This document shows, in pieces, positions 1 through 11,869 of a stretch of 64,000 bases of DNA (the stretch's first letter is position 1; each line of letters starts with the position of its first letter). The position numbers were made by a program, and so were the translations under genes. Under the pieces are notes generated by a model. It searched no databases. It was not told the origin of the DNA and saw only the letters and a program-made list of their open reading frames with translations. This stretch comes from Ampelocalamus luodianensis (lineage: Eukaryota; Streptophyta; Magnoliopsida; Poales; Poaceae): NCBI GenBank assembly GCA_036346255.1, contig CM070625.1, positions 21,599,488 to 21,663,487 of the forward strand, written 5' to 3'.

Positions 1-395
1 CAGAAAGAAATCTGCACAGGATCACACGAAATCAGCAGGCAAAATGGCAAGCGCTTGAGAAGCTAGGAAATGACTACACTAACACAATCCTGTTCTGTAA
101 ACCATGATAACAATAACCGCGGAACAACAGATCTGCTCTTTGCTTTCACCTTCACCCAGATCTTGGAACGGGCAGAAAATGCTCATCGGGGTTCCTTTCT
201 CACGGAATCCTGATCTTTATGAAAAGAGAGACATTCACCACAGGCAAATTTAAGACCATCATGCCCCACCATATATTTTTGTACCACTTCACAACTTTAC
301 TTGACCTCAGCCTGTTCTTCAGATTTGCTGAATCTAACCCACATGTTTGTAGTGATGGCATTGGAGCTTTTATTGAGGACCATGTGTGTTAAAAC
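1..395. other. 3' flank of the RINGv gene
   Basis: This stretch lies downstream of the stop codon of the minus-strand RINGv gene and probably holds its 3' UTR. It is AT-rich and shows no coding pattern. I see no element that fixes the polyadenylation site, and no transposon signature. Confidence 0.4.
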
Positions 396-3126
396 TCAGC
401 CCGGGACATTGAAGTGGAAAAGCCAAGAGATGACAAAGGCAAAAACCATGCAAGCAAGAAGGAAGTTGAGGAATCGATGCCCTTGCCAAAATCTCTGGGT
501 TTCAGCTGGTGGAGCTTGCACAGCTGCCGTGTTGTTTGATTCATTCCATTGCTCAATGAACTCTGAATCGCCAATACCTACCACATTACATGCGGTTGAG
601 CTACAGATTTCACAGATCCTAGGCAAAGAAAAAAGTGAAATATTTTAGTTTATCAACATTCGAATTGCAAAAACAAAATCATCTTTGCACTTGAAGTAAC
701 ATTGGAATCATAGAGGGTCATTTCAAAAAAAAAAATGGTTACAGCAGAAGGAAGTACATAAATTACACCATAAAAACTACGAGTGTGCCAACCGTAGGAA
801 ACCTTAGCCTGACATCAAGTAAGAATTCTAAAAGCAAAATCATTTCAGCTGCAAAAAAGTACAATTGAAGCAACCTTGATAATCAAGGAGGAAAAGACAT
901 AAGCCTGAAACAGATGAATGTTCAATATGCATGCATAGATGATGTGTGTTTCACTCAGCAAGCCTAGGCATCTTGGCATGATTTGTCGTGATGTTTGCAA
1001 ATGCCAAACGGTAAGAGTTAAAACAAACCAATTTCCTGAAGAGTGTTATGCAAGAATCACTAATAAAGTAATAAACACAGCAACCAGAATTCAGTCTATT
1101 CTTCTCAACATAATAAACACAGCAATAACATTTCATGGTCTGAAACATTGGAATGGAATAATTGTAATGAGTTTTTCTGTAGTTGACATCACACAATTAA
1201 ATAATCTACATTGTAGCTAAATCAACTCTAAACTTTCCAACTAGTATGGAAGAAAGTCAGCCCTAGAAACTAGAATAAAAATTTTCAAAACAATGAAAAT
1301 ATTGGATAGCTTCACACTGTGCACATCGAGTATGAATGCTTCTTTGAACAACAGTGACATTGTAGGTGTATGCCGGAAAATGTGCTGCTATGTTGCTCAC
1401 TATGTGTTATTCAATATGCTTTACAGCAGGTTTCTTCAACTTGTTTTATTAACGCTAATGTGAATAATAACTCACAGACAATGTTCCAGTTTCGAATTAC
1501 AATCTCTGGTTCACACTAAGTTGTCAGTTTGTCACTATATGCTCGAACTAATTCCAATAGAACACATCTTGTCCTATTTAAGATTTATAATTCAGTGAGA
1601 ACTCCAACAGCCCAAACTGCATTAGTTGGGAAATATCCATATAGCAGTTTGCACGAATCTTTTTACATGATATAACAAAAGAATATTGTGAACAAAACAA
1701 ATAGCTACGAGTCTCTTTATACTGCCAAATTCTAAGACAGACAAGCACCAGCAATTAAATTAACTTATTTTTCCTGGATAGTTTATATTGCTTGGTACCT
1801 TCTACATTTTGAACAGTAACTAATCTTCGAGCTAACAAAAGCCATATTTCTCTAGAACCATCCGCCCTTTATACCCAATTCCTACATTGGAAGCTCTTAC
1901 CTTCTTCTTCTTCTTTTTGAAATAAAGGGTTTTCCCATGCTTCATTAAGGAAAACAGAGTATCTTACATTGGAAGCTCTTATCACTGAGCCTAAGTGCAA
2001 CACATTATGTATGATTCCTGACTACAATTTCATCGAAACAAACACTTTCATAGTAGAAACCGACACAATCGCACCTCCCCTACACCACCTAACAAAAATG
2101 CATGTCACATAGACTCACATCAGACCGCGTCAATCTATCAAGAAACAAACTTGGTCAACACAACACTCCAGGAGAGCAAACAGATGATGCAGAGAATCTG
2201 TCTGAGGCAAGCAGACTGAAAGAACGAAATGATCTCAACCTTCCCGATTCCTACAACCCTACTAATTAATCCACTACTTTGCCTTTTCCTTCCCATCTGT
2301 CCCTTTATCTTTACCCACCTAAAGGAAGAAAGGAAAAAAAAAACGGCCACCTCTTAAGATTCCTTAACCATGTGTTCATACACCCAAATGCATTATCTTT
2401 CAGAAAAAGCCTACATCTGAACCAAATCTTGAGTTCTTCACTGTTACACTGAACTGAATACATAAAACCCTGAAAACCTTGCATCGAGTTCGTGTGTTAT
2501 GCCTTACCCAATAAATTGGATTGAAGTGAATTATCAGTTTGTTCGATCTAACGCACTGAGTTGGCACAATGCACCTAACAATCAAATAGTAATTGAGAGT
2601 GAGTTGGCAATGAAATAGCGAGTAAATGAGTCGGGACTCACTTGTTGCCTCTGATCTTGAACCAGGTATCGGCGCACTGCTTGTGGGCGTAGGACAGGTC
2701 GCCCTTGCAGGAGCAGCCGAGTGTGATGCCAACGCCCGAATCGGCCGCCACGCTCTCGAGGCCGAGGTGGCAAATGCGGCAGTTCTTCTCGGCCTTCCCG
2801 GGGCTGGCGTTAATGATATCAGCCAGCCCGGTCTCCAGGTCGACGTCGTCCAGCGAGCACTCCGACACGCATGACGACTTCCTGCAGTGCTCGCCAGCCT
2901 CGCCGTCGCAGGAGCTTGCACGGGCGGACGCGCACGGTGAGATGTAGTCCTCGTAGGCGGTGGAGTTGTGGCGCGAGTGTGAGGGCCACGACCTGTCCTC
3001 AGCGTCCGAGAAGTACTGGCTGCCCTCCTCGTCGTCGTCGGTGAACTCACCCGAGCGGCCCCTCTCGCCCCGCTCGACGTCTTTGGCCTCGGTGGCGATC
3101 GTCGATTGCTCGCCGTCGCCCACCAT
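396..3126 (-). CDS. RING-CH (RINGv) E3 ubiquitin ligase, two exons, C-terminal membrane anchor
   Basis: The CDS joins exon 1 (3126 down to 2642) to exon 2 (618 down to 396), giving 235 residues. The 2,023-bp intron has a GTGAGT donor and a CCTAG acceptor, and the split codon AA|G restores the frame exactly. Residues 1-110 are acidic, Ser-rich and probably disordered. The C4HC3 RING-CH finger is complete only after splicing: C116-C119, C138-C140, H148-C151, then C164-C167 from exon 2, with W155 in the usual place. Residues about 211-231 form one hydrophobic segment, so a membrane-anchored ligase acting with an E2 enzyme is expected. Plant proteins of this type are small and often have this two-part layout. 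The start is the first ATG of the open frame; the upstream sequence is not coding. The substrate cannot be told from the sequence. Confidence 0.88.
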
Positions 3127-3600
3127 TGCTCCTCCTCCTCAGGTGGAAATACCTAGCCCGAGAATAAGCATCAAGAAACGCAGCCTAACCAAAATAAAAT
3201 TTCAAGAAACGCAACAAATCAATTCAGCCAACAATTTACCAACCAAAACGGCGCCACTGCACGCCACTCTAAATCCCACCTCCAAGAACCAGCCAAAACA
3301 GACAAAATCAAGAACACTGGCAATGCGATCGCGAGAAGCGATCCAAAGAGGACTGGAACCCCACTAATGCGGCACCAGACGGCCAAAGGGTTGGGGTTCT
3401 CGTGAGGTTTCTTGATCCATAACCGCAGGCCACGCAAGAAGACAAGAGGAGAGGGGAATAAAGAGAGAACGGATTGTATTGGCCACGCACACAGTGAGGG
3501 GGCGAAAAGAGGAAGGGGGAGAAGGAAAAAGACGAGTCCTGTGCTTGTCGGGAGGAGCAGCAGAGAGGAGGGGCTGGGTCGCTGGGATGAGACTTTTCAA
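3127..3600 (-). promoter_or_regulatory. 5' UTR and promoter region of the RINGv gene
   Basis: The sequence just upstream of the RINGv start codon is moderately GC-rich and has purine/pyrimidine-biased tracts near 3430-3560, as is common in grass 5' leaders. No clear TATA box is seen on the minus strand, so a TATA-less broad promoter is likely. The exact start site cannot be placed. Confidence 0.4.
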
Positions 3601-3603
3601 ACG

Positions 3604-3910
3604 TCGGGCTAGGGCGGGCTCAAAAAAGCCCGTTCTAAAATGGTTAGGACTGAGCCCGGACCGGCCTGACATAGGTAATCCTGAAGCCCGAGAAAAGTCC
3701 GCAAACCCTTTTTGTGAATTTTTTTAAAAAAATATTATTCCGAAATAAAATATATTATTTAATTCATTTCGGAATAAAATATCAATATATATTATTTTAT
3801 TGCAGCCCCTTTGGGCTTTTTTGGGCTTCTGGCCGGGCTTACAGACCAAAATTTGGGAGCCAAGCCTAGGAAAATCGGGTTGGGTTGCCCATGAACAGTA
3901 GGCGCTCTGC
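3604..3910. repeat. Foldback repeat with GGGCTTTTTTGGGC ends around an AT-rich core
   Basis: The left part has CGGGCTCAAAAAAGCCCG, and the right part has TTTGGGCTTTTTTGGGC followed by GGCCGGGC, roughly its inverse. Between them lies an AT-rich core with the inverted pair TTCCGAAAT and ATTTCGGAA (about 3739-3775). This resembles short non-autonomous DNA transposons of grasses. Clean target duplications were not found, so the limits are approximate. Confidence 0.4.
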
Positions 3911-5438
3911 TCATCATCTTATGGCCATGGGTCTCATGGAGAAGAGTGTAGCTCAAGGCTGCTTCATGTGAATCTGTGGACGACAGGGAGTTTGGCAAAG
4001 AAACAACAACTCAACAACAAAGCAGCATTTTTTTTCTTTTCTTTTATTGAAGGAAAAAATCATATGCCTCTGTCGATCAGTCATATAATATCTCTATGTA
4101 CAAAATAAAGTCTATATCTTGTGTTGATTACTCAACCATGTGGTTTACTTACATATATAATAATGCTTTGCGACTGCATTAATTACTTGTGAGGTGAAAC
4201 TTTGAGTTTCCTTTGGAACGTTATAATTTTTTTCTATTTTTATAGGAAATGAACCGTTTCTTACGAAACTCTTGCAAAATTTTTGTAAAATTTATGTGTT
4301 CCAAATGAAGCTTTAGATGTTTATATGTCAATGAGCCTTACAGAAACTAGCCCAAATCATCGTCAAAGAATAAGGTGGAGTCGGCATCAACAGAAAAGGG
4401 GCAAATGATAAATATATCTATCATGTCTTGGCCTCCTAGATTATCAATGATGCACCAATGTTAGGAGCAAATGTTTGAATATTGGCTATTCTTTGAAAGA
4501 TTAGCTATAGATCAGTGTCTTGTATTTGTTGATTCGGGGTACTCGATTGTACATTGCGGAGCTGGGATTTATGATTGTTAGGTCAGATAAGGATGAGACA
4601 CATACTGAAATCATGGAAAAGAAGCTCTGGTGTGCATAAGTGAATGGCAAGTCTTCCATGATTTTCATTGGGAAGAACACTTCATGATTTCAGTGAAGCA
4701 CGCTAGCTCTCTTTGTACTCCACTAGCAAACAACTAAATAGATTGACAACCTTTTCAAAATACTAGATATTTACCTTGATTGTCTATTATTATAATTTGG
4801 AATATTAATAATGTTGATTTACCAACTGCAACATACATGTTCTTTTTTCTATTTTAATTTACGAATTCATATAACAAAGTGTGCAATTTAACACATGCAC
4901 TTAAGCAGACTCACAACCAGACCTACTGATGCCCTGTTTGGAACCAATATTGTCCTGGTTCATGCTAAATTCCTACAAAATTCCTGCGTCCGTTCGGAGC
5001 TTGAATTTAACCAAATTAAATAATGTTTCATAACCAGGCTTCAGTCAGTCGTTTTCCCCTTCCAATCAGAGCATACACCTTTTGTATGAAGGCCGTAATG
5101 AGATATTCCTTCCACAACCACTGGAATAGCAGAACTCAATATGATTTGACATGATCTATTTTCTCGGTACGCTTGGAATCATTTTTTATATACTTTTAAT
5201 TTATTGAAGAAGAACAAACTCCGTCTTGAACAGCCAGGAAGTACTCGGCATCAAGTACAATGTATCGAAAAACAAGATGAGATTTAGCCAGCACTGTAGC
5301 ACATAGAGCTTGTTAGAACTTAGAAATATCATTAGCATTTCACAAGAATTTCGTAAGAAACAACAAAACTCCATAAAAAATCTCGCTCGTCAGATTCTCT
5401 TGTTCTAAAGGCGGTGCGTCAATTAATTACTCTCACTA
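3911..5438. other. Intergenic, no gene seen
   Basis: AT-rich sequence with stops in all frames. Stretches near 4195-4320 and 4928-5020 contain phrases such as CCTTTGGAACG and CCTGTTTGGAACC, typical of degraded MITEs in grasses, but no complete pair of ends could be matched. Confidence 0.4.
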
Positions 5439-5449
5439 CACTACCGAAC

Positions 5450-5790
5450 GCGGCCTTTGCCGAGTGCTCGCAAGTTTGCCGAGTGCATTATGTCGTGCAC
5501 TCGCAAATATACTTTTACCGAGTGTATAAAATAAAACACTCGCGAATAACAGACACTCGCAAAGGTAGCTCTTTGCCGAGTCTCGAGAAGACACTCGGCA
5601 AAGATCGTATTTGCCGAGTGTCAAACGTCACCACTCTAAGCAATGATCAGATAACTAACGGTGGCCACCATCGTTATCGCTTGTCGAGTGTGGTTATCCG
5701 ACACTCGGCAAATCAGTCTTTGCCAGAGTCCTATCCCGACACTCGAAGAGCTAACCCACCGAGTGTTTCTTGGTGGCACTCGCAAATTTT
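5450..5790. repeat. Left subterminal repeats of the CACTA element
   Basis: This tract contains repeated TTTGCCGAGTG units and their inverse CACTCGGCAAA, spaced by about 20-60 bp. Several have lost one or two bases (for example ACTCGCAAA). The head-to-head and head-to-tail mixture is the usual CACTA subterminal arrangement. Confidence 0.8.
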
Positions 5791-6088
5791 TTTCTTTCTT
5801 GCTCCAAACTTTTATACCGCCTTTATACGCTTTCTCGAACTACATGTTCAAATTTGGCACATTTCTCGATGTGTTTGTGCTATATTTAGTTAATTTATTT
5901 CATTTAATTGAATTTTTGGGATAAGTCAAATTTGAACTGCAAGTCATTCGAATAATGGAAAAAATGAATGGAAAATGATATTCATGTTAATGAGGTTAGA
6001 ATAATATTGAAATCCGCAATGAAAGGAAATTTCAACATCTTGTTCACTAAACATGACCACGAACTTGTGGGCGAATTGTTTTAATTTA

Positions 6089-6370
6089 TAAAAACAAGCA
6101 AGTCGAAAAATCATGAAATTTGTCAAGATGTCATGATATCATACGTGAGGTTGTGGTAAAAATTTAAAAGGTTTCGCACAAGTTGTCACGACAAATGCTT
6201 TCAAATCGATCGGATCCTTCTCAACTCTATGAATCTTCTTTGGAGATGCTTTGATTTGGAAGCGCGTATGTGATAACTTGTGCGAAACCTTTAAAAATTT
6301 TACCACGGCCTCCACGTATGATATCATGACATCTTGACAAATTTCATGATTTTCCGACTTTGCTTTTTAT
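6089..6370. repeat. Long inverted repeat (about 100-bp arms) inside the CACTA element
   Basis: The left arm, about 6089-6191, is almost the exact reverse complement of the right arm, about 6270-6370. Shared core words are ATCATACGTG, GATGTCATGATATCAT and GGTTTCGCACAAGTT. The spacer is about 78 bp. A transcript would fold into a long, nearly perfect hairpin. Confidence 0.85.
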
Positions 6371-6529
6371 AGAATTCATCCCCAATACATTGCTCAATAC
6401 ATCGCATTCATTGGACATTCTTGAAATAATGACTAGATACATCGCGTCTATATGTAGGATTTCTTCAGATGCGAGGAGGGATTTGAGGACAGGGCGGCTT
6501 TGGTGGCTAACAAAGTTTGTAAAAAACTC

Positions 6530-7640
6530 GTGAAGGACATGCATTACGAGGCGCGTCCCTGTGCCATCGTAATTTACAACGCGAGCTTCCTTGGAAGGAA
6601 GGTCACCAAAGTCGACGCAAGAAGCATGACGACGACCGACGATGCACGGAGGTAAATATAGGACATTAATACTGATTTCTTTTGAGATTAAGTAGGCTTA
6701 ATTTGATCTTCTTATATGCCATATACTTGATGACGTGTAGGCGATTCCGTGGTGGTGCGCCCAAAGATCCCGATCTTTGGCACAGATGGTGGACAAGTGG
6801 TGCGGCCCGAGTGGGAGGAGACGACAACGCTTGCCGGAGCGGCGTTTGATGATGCTGTATACCACACCATCAAGGCGAGCCTTAGCCTCGACGGATACGC
6901 ACAAAGATGGGTACGCGAATTCATTTATTTATTCTAACGCTCAATTCTACATGATTTCTAATCATCTTGCGTTTTTTCGCGATCGTCACACCATGGTGGC
7001 CACCTTGCTCCCGCTTCAAGGCATTTGCTTTGGCCCACAAGGGCAAGCGACGTCCGACGTCGACTACAACCCGAGGACCCGCCGAGGCGTCTGGCCAAGA
7101 AGCGACCGCCCACATCCGCCTTAGTGAGTACACGCCGATGGCAAGGTCGGTCCATGGGACGAGTACGATCCGAGCACCCAGGACCTTGATGGAGAAGTCG
7201 CCATGAGGGTGGGAGGAGGCAAGAAGCATGGGCGGCATCGGCTTGGCGATGGCGCACTCGACACGCCCAAGACTCCCACTCTCTCACATATTCGAGCAAG
7301 GAGCACCACTGAGCCCGCCATACGCCTACCACGGATCATCGCACACTACCGGATGGAGGCACTCCAGGTTATTCCTGTTTTATTCGTCGTTAATTGATTT
7401 TTACATACCTTAACTTTGCATTATTGTAACATACCGGGTAAAATATTGTAGGCCCAACTGCAAGAAGAGAGGAGGCTACGGAGGAGATGGAGGTGAGGAT
7501 GGAGGCCGACCGCAGAGGATGGCGGCCGAGCGGGAGGCCGAGCAATGAGGTCGCGGAGATGTTTCAAGACATGCAAAGTCTTGGCGCCGCTACTGGTGTA
7601 CCTCTACCACTGGGCTATTCGCTCCACCTCCACCTCCTCA
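6530..7640 (+). pseudogene. Degenerate CACTA transposase-related gene (plant ptta/En/Spm, Transposase_24 type)
   Basis: Coding pieces appear in order on the plus strand but in changing frames. They are a block with DMHYEARPCAIVIYNASFLG (near 6536-6596), a block with KAFALAHKGK (near 7018-7050), LSEYTPMARSVHGT (near 7120-7165), RVGGGKKHGR followed by TPTLSHIRARST (7203-7310), and a Glu/Arg-rich coiled-coil end with EMFQDMQSLGAATG (near 7555-7595). Likely introns remain: about 6651-6741 (GTAAAT...GTGTAG) and about 7371-7452 (GTTATT...TTGTAG). The order and wording match the accessory transposase gene common in grass CACTA elements. Frameshifts show that it is dead. Confidence 0.68.
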
Positions 7641-8099
7641 TGCAACTACTCCTGTGAGTATGAATATTTTAGTTTGTATGTTCATGCTTAGGATCAAACC
7701 ATAACACTACTTGGAATCTAGTGGAGTATGAATGTTTTAGTCATGTATGGTATATATTTATCTTGTCTCACACATGCAATGTCTTCTCCTTTGTGCAGAA
7801 TCAATCGCGCATCGAATGATGTGCCTCGTCACCCTGAGAGTCGCCGGATCGAATCTTGGGCCTCATCACCCCCGACAGTCGCCATGAACAGTTTCTTTGT
7901 TATTTGTGGATTACTTGTGGTTTCATTTGTCGCACTCAGTACTTGTGGTTGTGAATGATGGATTACTTGTGAAATTATTGTGATATATTGTGACACATGT
8001 AATGTTTGTGATATATATGTGATGTTGGTGATGTTTGTGATATAAATGTGATGATTGTTTGGTTGGAAAGTAATAAATAAATAAAATGTGCTTTTTTGG

Positions 8100-8660
8100 T
8101 CACTTTGCCGAGTGTTGCACTCGGCAAAGGGTTACTTTGCCGAGTGTCATGACCAAGGCACTCGGCAAAGTAACCAATCCTGGGCACCTGGGAACCTCGT
8201 TTGCCGAGTGTCACAACTTTGCCGAGTGTCATGACCAAGGCACTCGGCAAAGTAACCAATTCTGGGCACCTGGGAACCTCGTTTGCTGAGTGTCACAACT
8301 TTGCCGAGTGTCATGGTCATAACACTCGGCAAAGTTCACGCCTTTGCCGAGTGTCATAACGACGACACTCGGCAAAGTTCGAGTATTTACCGAGTGTCGA
8401 TGACGCCGACACTCTCGCAAAAGGACGGGCTTTGCCGAGTGTCTTCACTTTACACTCGGCAAATCGCGTCACCGCTGCCCTCACCATCACGGCAACTTTT
8501 CTTTGCCGAGGGTCGCGCGCGACTTCGGCAGGATTTGCCGAGTGTCCGAAAAGACACTCGGCAAAGAGGGCTTTGCCGCGCGTTTCTTTGGCGAGTGTTG
8601 TTCGCCGAGTGCCCGACACTCGGCAAGCCTTTGCCGAGTGCAGGGACACTCGCAAAGCGC
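8100..8660. repeat. Right subterminal repeats of the CACTA element, including a near-tandem 95-bp duplication
   Basis: This is a dense array of TTTGCCGAGTGTC and GACACTCGGCAAA units. Within it, the block beginning GAGTGTCATGACCAAGGCAC and ending near GGGAACCTCGTTTGC occurs twice in tandem (about 8143-8205 and 8224-8286), separated by TGTCACAACTTTGCC-type units. Confidence 0.8.
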
Positions 8661-8752
8661 CGATTCCATGGTGCCCTATGTTTACCAACTATAAAAAAAA
8701 ATTGCAGTGCGAAATGTTTGGTTTCTATGGAGCGGTTGGGAGAACTTTTTTT

Positions 8753-9117
8753 TTATTATTTAATCTATTTTTAAAAAATATTTTAAAGATAATTTCTCCC
8801 TTTAGCTTTATTTCTAATTCTAACCCCTTTGGTTATGCTACAATGCGTGACGTGGCAAAAACATATTGTCACGCCACGGACCTCGTATGGTAAACGAGTG
8901 CTATCACGCCACTCCTCTTGGTGTGAGGACTTAGCCCAAAAACAAACGGGTGTTGGTTTGGAGGGCTATCGTGGCAGATTTGGCCACGCGTTATCGATGG
9001 TATGATAACATAGTTTGGTCACGCCAAGGTGTGACCAAAATCGAATTGAAAATAAAGTTATGGAGGTACTATCTTTAACATATATTTTTTAAAATGGATT
9101 AATAATAATAATAATAA
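8753..9117. mobile_element. Short DNA transposon (MITE) with AT-rich terminal inverted repeats
   Basis: The left end TTATTATTTAATCTATTTTT and its continuation through TTAAAGATA match the reverse complement of the right end, which reads TTATTATTAATCCATTTTAA through TTAAAGATA. The interior contains several TCACGCCA/GTGGC words. It lies just outside the CACTA right end. The superfamily is not clear, and target duplications are obscured by T-runs and a TAA microsatellite. Confidence 0.55.
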
Positions 9118-9968
9118 GCTCCGGTTAGGACTGTATCGAGCTGCAGTGCTAGCAGAGATGCACCCCGTCCTTCATTTTAGTACAGTAGTACTACTTAGCA
9201 GCTATGCTCCGTAACCACTTGAATGCCGGCTGTAAAAGTGAAAAAAAGGGGCAGGTTTTTGGAGGGAAGACGTACGTCGTCAAGTACTGCTGGCCTCGCC
9301 ATCATTTTACTCGGTAGATCATTGTGTTCCCCAAACGCGACATCTATGGATGGATGGGTGTGGAAAAGGCAGGCCGCCATGATTCATCTGCTACAGGCTT
9401 TGCATTGCATGCAAATGCAATGCCAATGCCAATGCAGCAACTTGCTTCGATCGGACGGCCAGGCCATCAACCACATATGTAGGTGTTAGGCTGACGTTTG
9501 CTGGTTGTGTGCTGCTATCGGGCGAATTGGCTTTGGTAGATCTGGATGTTAATCATAGACGGAGGAGGAAGAAAGCATCCAGACAAACTGAGATGGCCTA
9601 GCTTTTGTTCATGTGTTTGTAGGGTTCTTGCTGTTAAGCATGGCACATTGGCACATGTGTTCTTTGGGTCTTTTGGGAGGCTTTGTTTCGGCAAGATTAT
9701 TACGGGAACAAGTTTTGGCAAAGGAGCTTTCAGGTTCTTAGTACAAAGGAGTATCTGTTTACCTAATTAAGGAGTCACTCTAACGACATCTTTTTAAAAG
9801 GCTTTTAAGTTTTTATACCCTTACGTTCCTGTTTAGAACATAGAAATTTTATAAGGATTATGCAGAAACAAATCTTTAATAATTAATTTGCCATTCTCCA
9901 AGTCCAATCCAAATGGACCCTCGAGGATGCTCGTGAAAAGTAGGACTACAGCTAGCTTAATGGCATGA
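9118..9968. other. Intergenic, no gene seen
   Basis: Mixed-composition sequence with a short CAATGC-type simple repeat near 9408-9436. No open frame shows a recognisable domain, and no transposon ends were paired. Confidence 0.4.
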
Positions 9969-10179
9969 AAATGGTAAGGAAAATTTAGGTTCATGCCACT
10001 GCGTCAATTGCCCTTTCGGTCCATACCATTTTTTTTAACTAATTTGTTTGCAAAATTTGTTTCAGAAAATACCACTGTCGTTATCCTCCGACGTACTACT
10101 GCCCTCACGGTGTTGGGTCAAAGTGTTTGACTAGAACAAATGACAGTGGTACCCTTTCAACAATTATGAAAATGCCAAT

Positions 10180-10640
10180 GGAATCCCCATGGCTGCCTCT
10201 TCCTCTTTCTTCCTTCTTTCCCATTTCTTCTCTTTCTTTCTTCCTCCTCTTCCTCTCCAGATCCTCCCCCTCCTCCTCCACCAGAGGTTCCTCCCACCCC
10301 CTTTGCTCTCCCTCCAGCCGAGCCGACCCAGATCCTGCTAGGGGCCGTCGAATCCAGCCACCTCCACCGCCGCAACACCGCTTCAAGCCGTCGGCCGTCG
10401 CTCTAGCTAGGACGTCGCCTTCACCGTCGCTTGGGCCGCTGCCACTGTGCGCCGCTCCAGTCGCTGATGTGTCGCCCTCGGCTGCCACCTCTTCCACTGC
10501 ACCGCCTCACCTCATTGTCACCGTCACTCGTGCCCACCGCGTAGCCCGAGCCGCCGATCGCCACCAAGCCGCCACCTCGGCTACTGGCCACGTCTCCGCC
10601 GAGACACAGCGCTCGGCCTCGACACCGCCTTAGCGCCCGC
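10180..10640. other. GC-rich captured segment of unknown source in the Pack-MULE
   Basis: This CpG- and CCTCC-rich stretch has long open frames on both strands, which is what high GC produces by chance. No domain was recognised in any frame. It probably comes from a second donor gene or from a 5' leader. Confidence 0.45.
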
Positions 10641-10683
10641 ATCACCGAGCCACAGGGCACCATCGTGCGCCTCCTCTGCTACT

Positions 10684-10915
10684 TCTCACGACGTCGCCTG
10701 GGCATGGATGTCGGTGGGGACACGCTTGAGCGCCATGACGGCGTAGGCCTTGGCCTCCTTGGCGACGCGCCTGGTCGGGGGTGACGACGTCCATGATGAC
10801 ACCGTCGTGCAGCATCTGTGCCAGCCCCACCTTGACGCCGTAGAGGGCCACGGCGTAGCTGCCACTGCCGTCGAAAGCCAGAAGGAAGGATGATACCCGA
10901 CCTTGTTGCATCCTT
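10684..10915 (-). pseudogene. Captured, rearranged N-terminal fragment of PDX1 (pyridoxal 5'-phosphate synthase)
   Basis: On the minus strand one frame reads VKVGLAQMLHDGVIMDVV then TPDQAR. After a one-base shift near 10760 the next frame reads AYAVMALKRVPTDIHAQ and then stops. These words match, in order, the conserved N-terminal part of PDX1/PdxS, the barrel enzyme that makes vitamin B6 from pentose phosphate, triose phosphate and glutamine-derived ammonia. The piece before it (SYAVALYG) resembles the plant N-terminus, but the linker between the two is missing. The catalytic lysines and most of the barrel are absent, so no enzyme is encoded. Its setting inside a Pack-MULE explains the capture. 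Confidence 0.8.
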
Positions 10916-11217
10916 CTTCGCCCACCGCGTCGCCCGAGCCACAGTAGAGGGCCACGATGCCTCCTTCGCTGCCCCGGTCTTCTATGCCATGGTAACGAGA
11001 GGAAGAGGGGCAGTTCGACGCTATGAAGAAGAAAAGGTAGAGGGTAGCACTAGTCATCATGTTGACCCAACGACGTCTAAGGTCCATCACGGCAAAGTGG
11101 CAATTTCCGAACATTTTTTGCTTTTAGATGGCATAGAACAAATTAGCCTAAAAATAGTACCATAGACCGAAAGTGCACTTGACGCAGTGGTATGAACCTA
11201 AATTTTCCAAATGGTAA

Positions 11218-11869
11218 GCACAAGTGCATATATGCTAGAAGAACAAAAAAGTTCATAGCAGGAATCTAGGGAAATGATAGAGACTGAAGATGATCTTAAT
11301 GAAATGTTTAACTACTTAACCACCACAAAGCATCACCAACCCTGCTGCTATCCTAATTGCCATGCATCCATGAGACCATGACCCCCATAGTCCATGACTC
11401 CATGGAGGAGCACATAATTCTCTAATATCTGCGCGCAGCTTCCTATATGTATCCGACACCGACAGTTGGGGTCCACGCACATATGTCCCACCGGCCAGTG
11501 ACCATAGGCAGGAACATGCAGCTTGCTTACAGATCGAAGACTCATCATCTTTGCTGAAAGAGCTAGCAGTAGGGGGGTGTGACTTTTGTCCAACTAAAGC
11601 AACATGCATGATGCTACCCTCTCTTTGATGCCCTGAGAAAAATCATGGCAGAGGATTAGGTGTCAACCCTCCCACTCTGGCATTAACAAAGAAGCAGGAC
11701 ATACTGTACTAATATGATAACATCAATTAGCTTCAACTAGTCTTTAAGCAAGTACTTAACCCTTTCTTTCTAACAAAGTGCTTTTCAAGAGGCTTGAGAC
11801 CTACTCTTCAGTCCTAGCTGCCATGCATGTCCAGTTGCTCTACTGAGTACTGAAACCCTCACTAGTCAC
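11218..11869. other. Intergenic, no supported gene
   Basis: A 97-codon minus-strand open frame (11316-11609) and an overlapping 81-codon frame contain no domain I recognise and lack grass codon bias. They are treated as chance. Confidence 0.35.

Larger units (their letters stand above)
5439..8673 (+). mobile_element. Decayed CACTA (En/Spm) transposon with CTTTGCCGAGTG repeats
   Basis: The left end begins CACTACCGAACGCGGCCTTT. The right end, read on the minus strand, begins CACCATGGAATCGGCGCTTT. These are two diverged copies of one terminal inverted repeat. Both ends carry many direct and inverted copies of TTTGCCGAGTGTC (5450-5790 and 8100-8660), the subterminal repeats bound by the transposase in this superfamily. 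The interior holds a broken transposase-related gene and a long inverted repeat. No convincing 3-bp target duplication is left, because the right terminus is mutated. The element is immobile by itself. Confidence 0.82.
9978..11208. mobile_element. Pack-MULE (Mutator-like element carrying gene fragments)
   Basis: The terminal inverted repeats begin GGAAAATTTAGGTTCAT on both ends and stay similar for about 140 bp (9978 to about 10118 and about 11062 to 11208, both reaching GTTGGGTCAA). The element is flanked by a perfect 9-bp target duplication, AAATGGTAA (9969-9977 and 11209-11217), the Mutator hallmark. Nothing inside resembles a transposase. The GC-rich interior (10180-11010) contrasts with the AT-rich surroundings and contains a PDX1 fragment, so it is acquired host sequence. 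The exact target duplication suggests a fairly recent insertion. Confidence 0.9.

Noticed and set aside
8100..8660. Regularly spaced short repeats that could look like a CRISPR array
   Set aside because: The units occur in both orientations with irregular spacing and belong to the subterminal repeats of a CACTA transposon in plant DNA.
11316..11609. 97-codon minus-strand open frame, considered as a small secreted peptide gene
   Set aside because: No signal peptide, no known motif, and an overlapping frame is equally open; the support is too weak.
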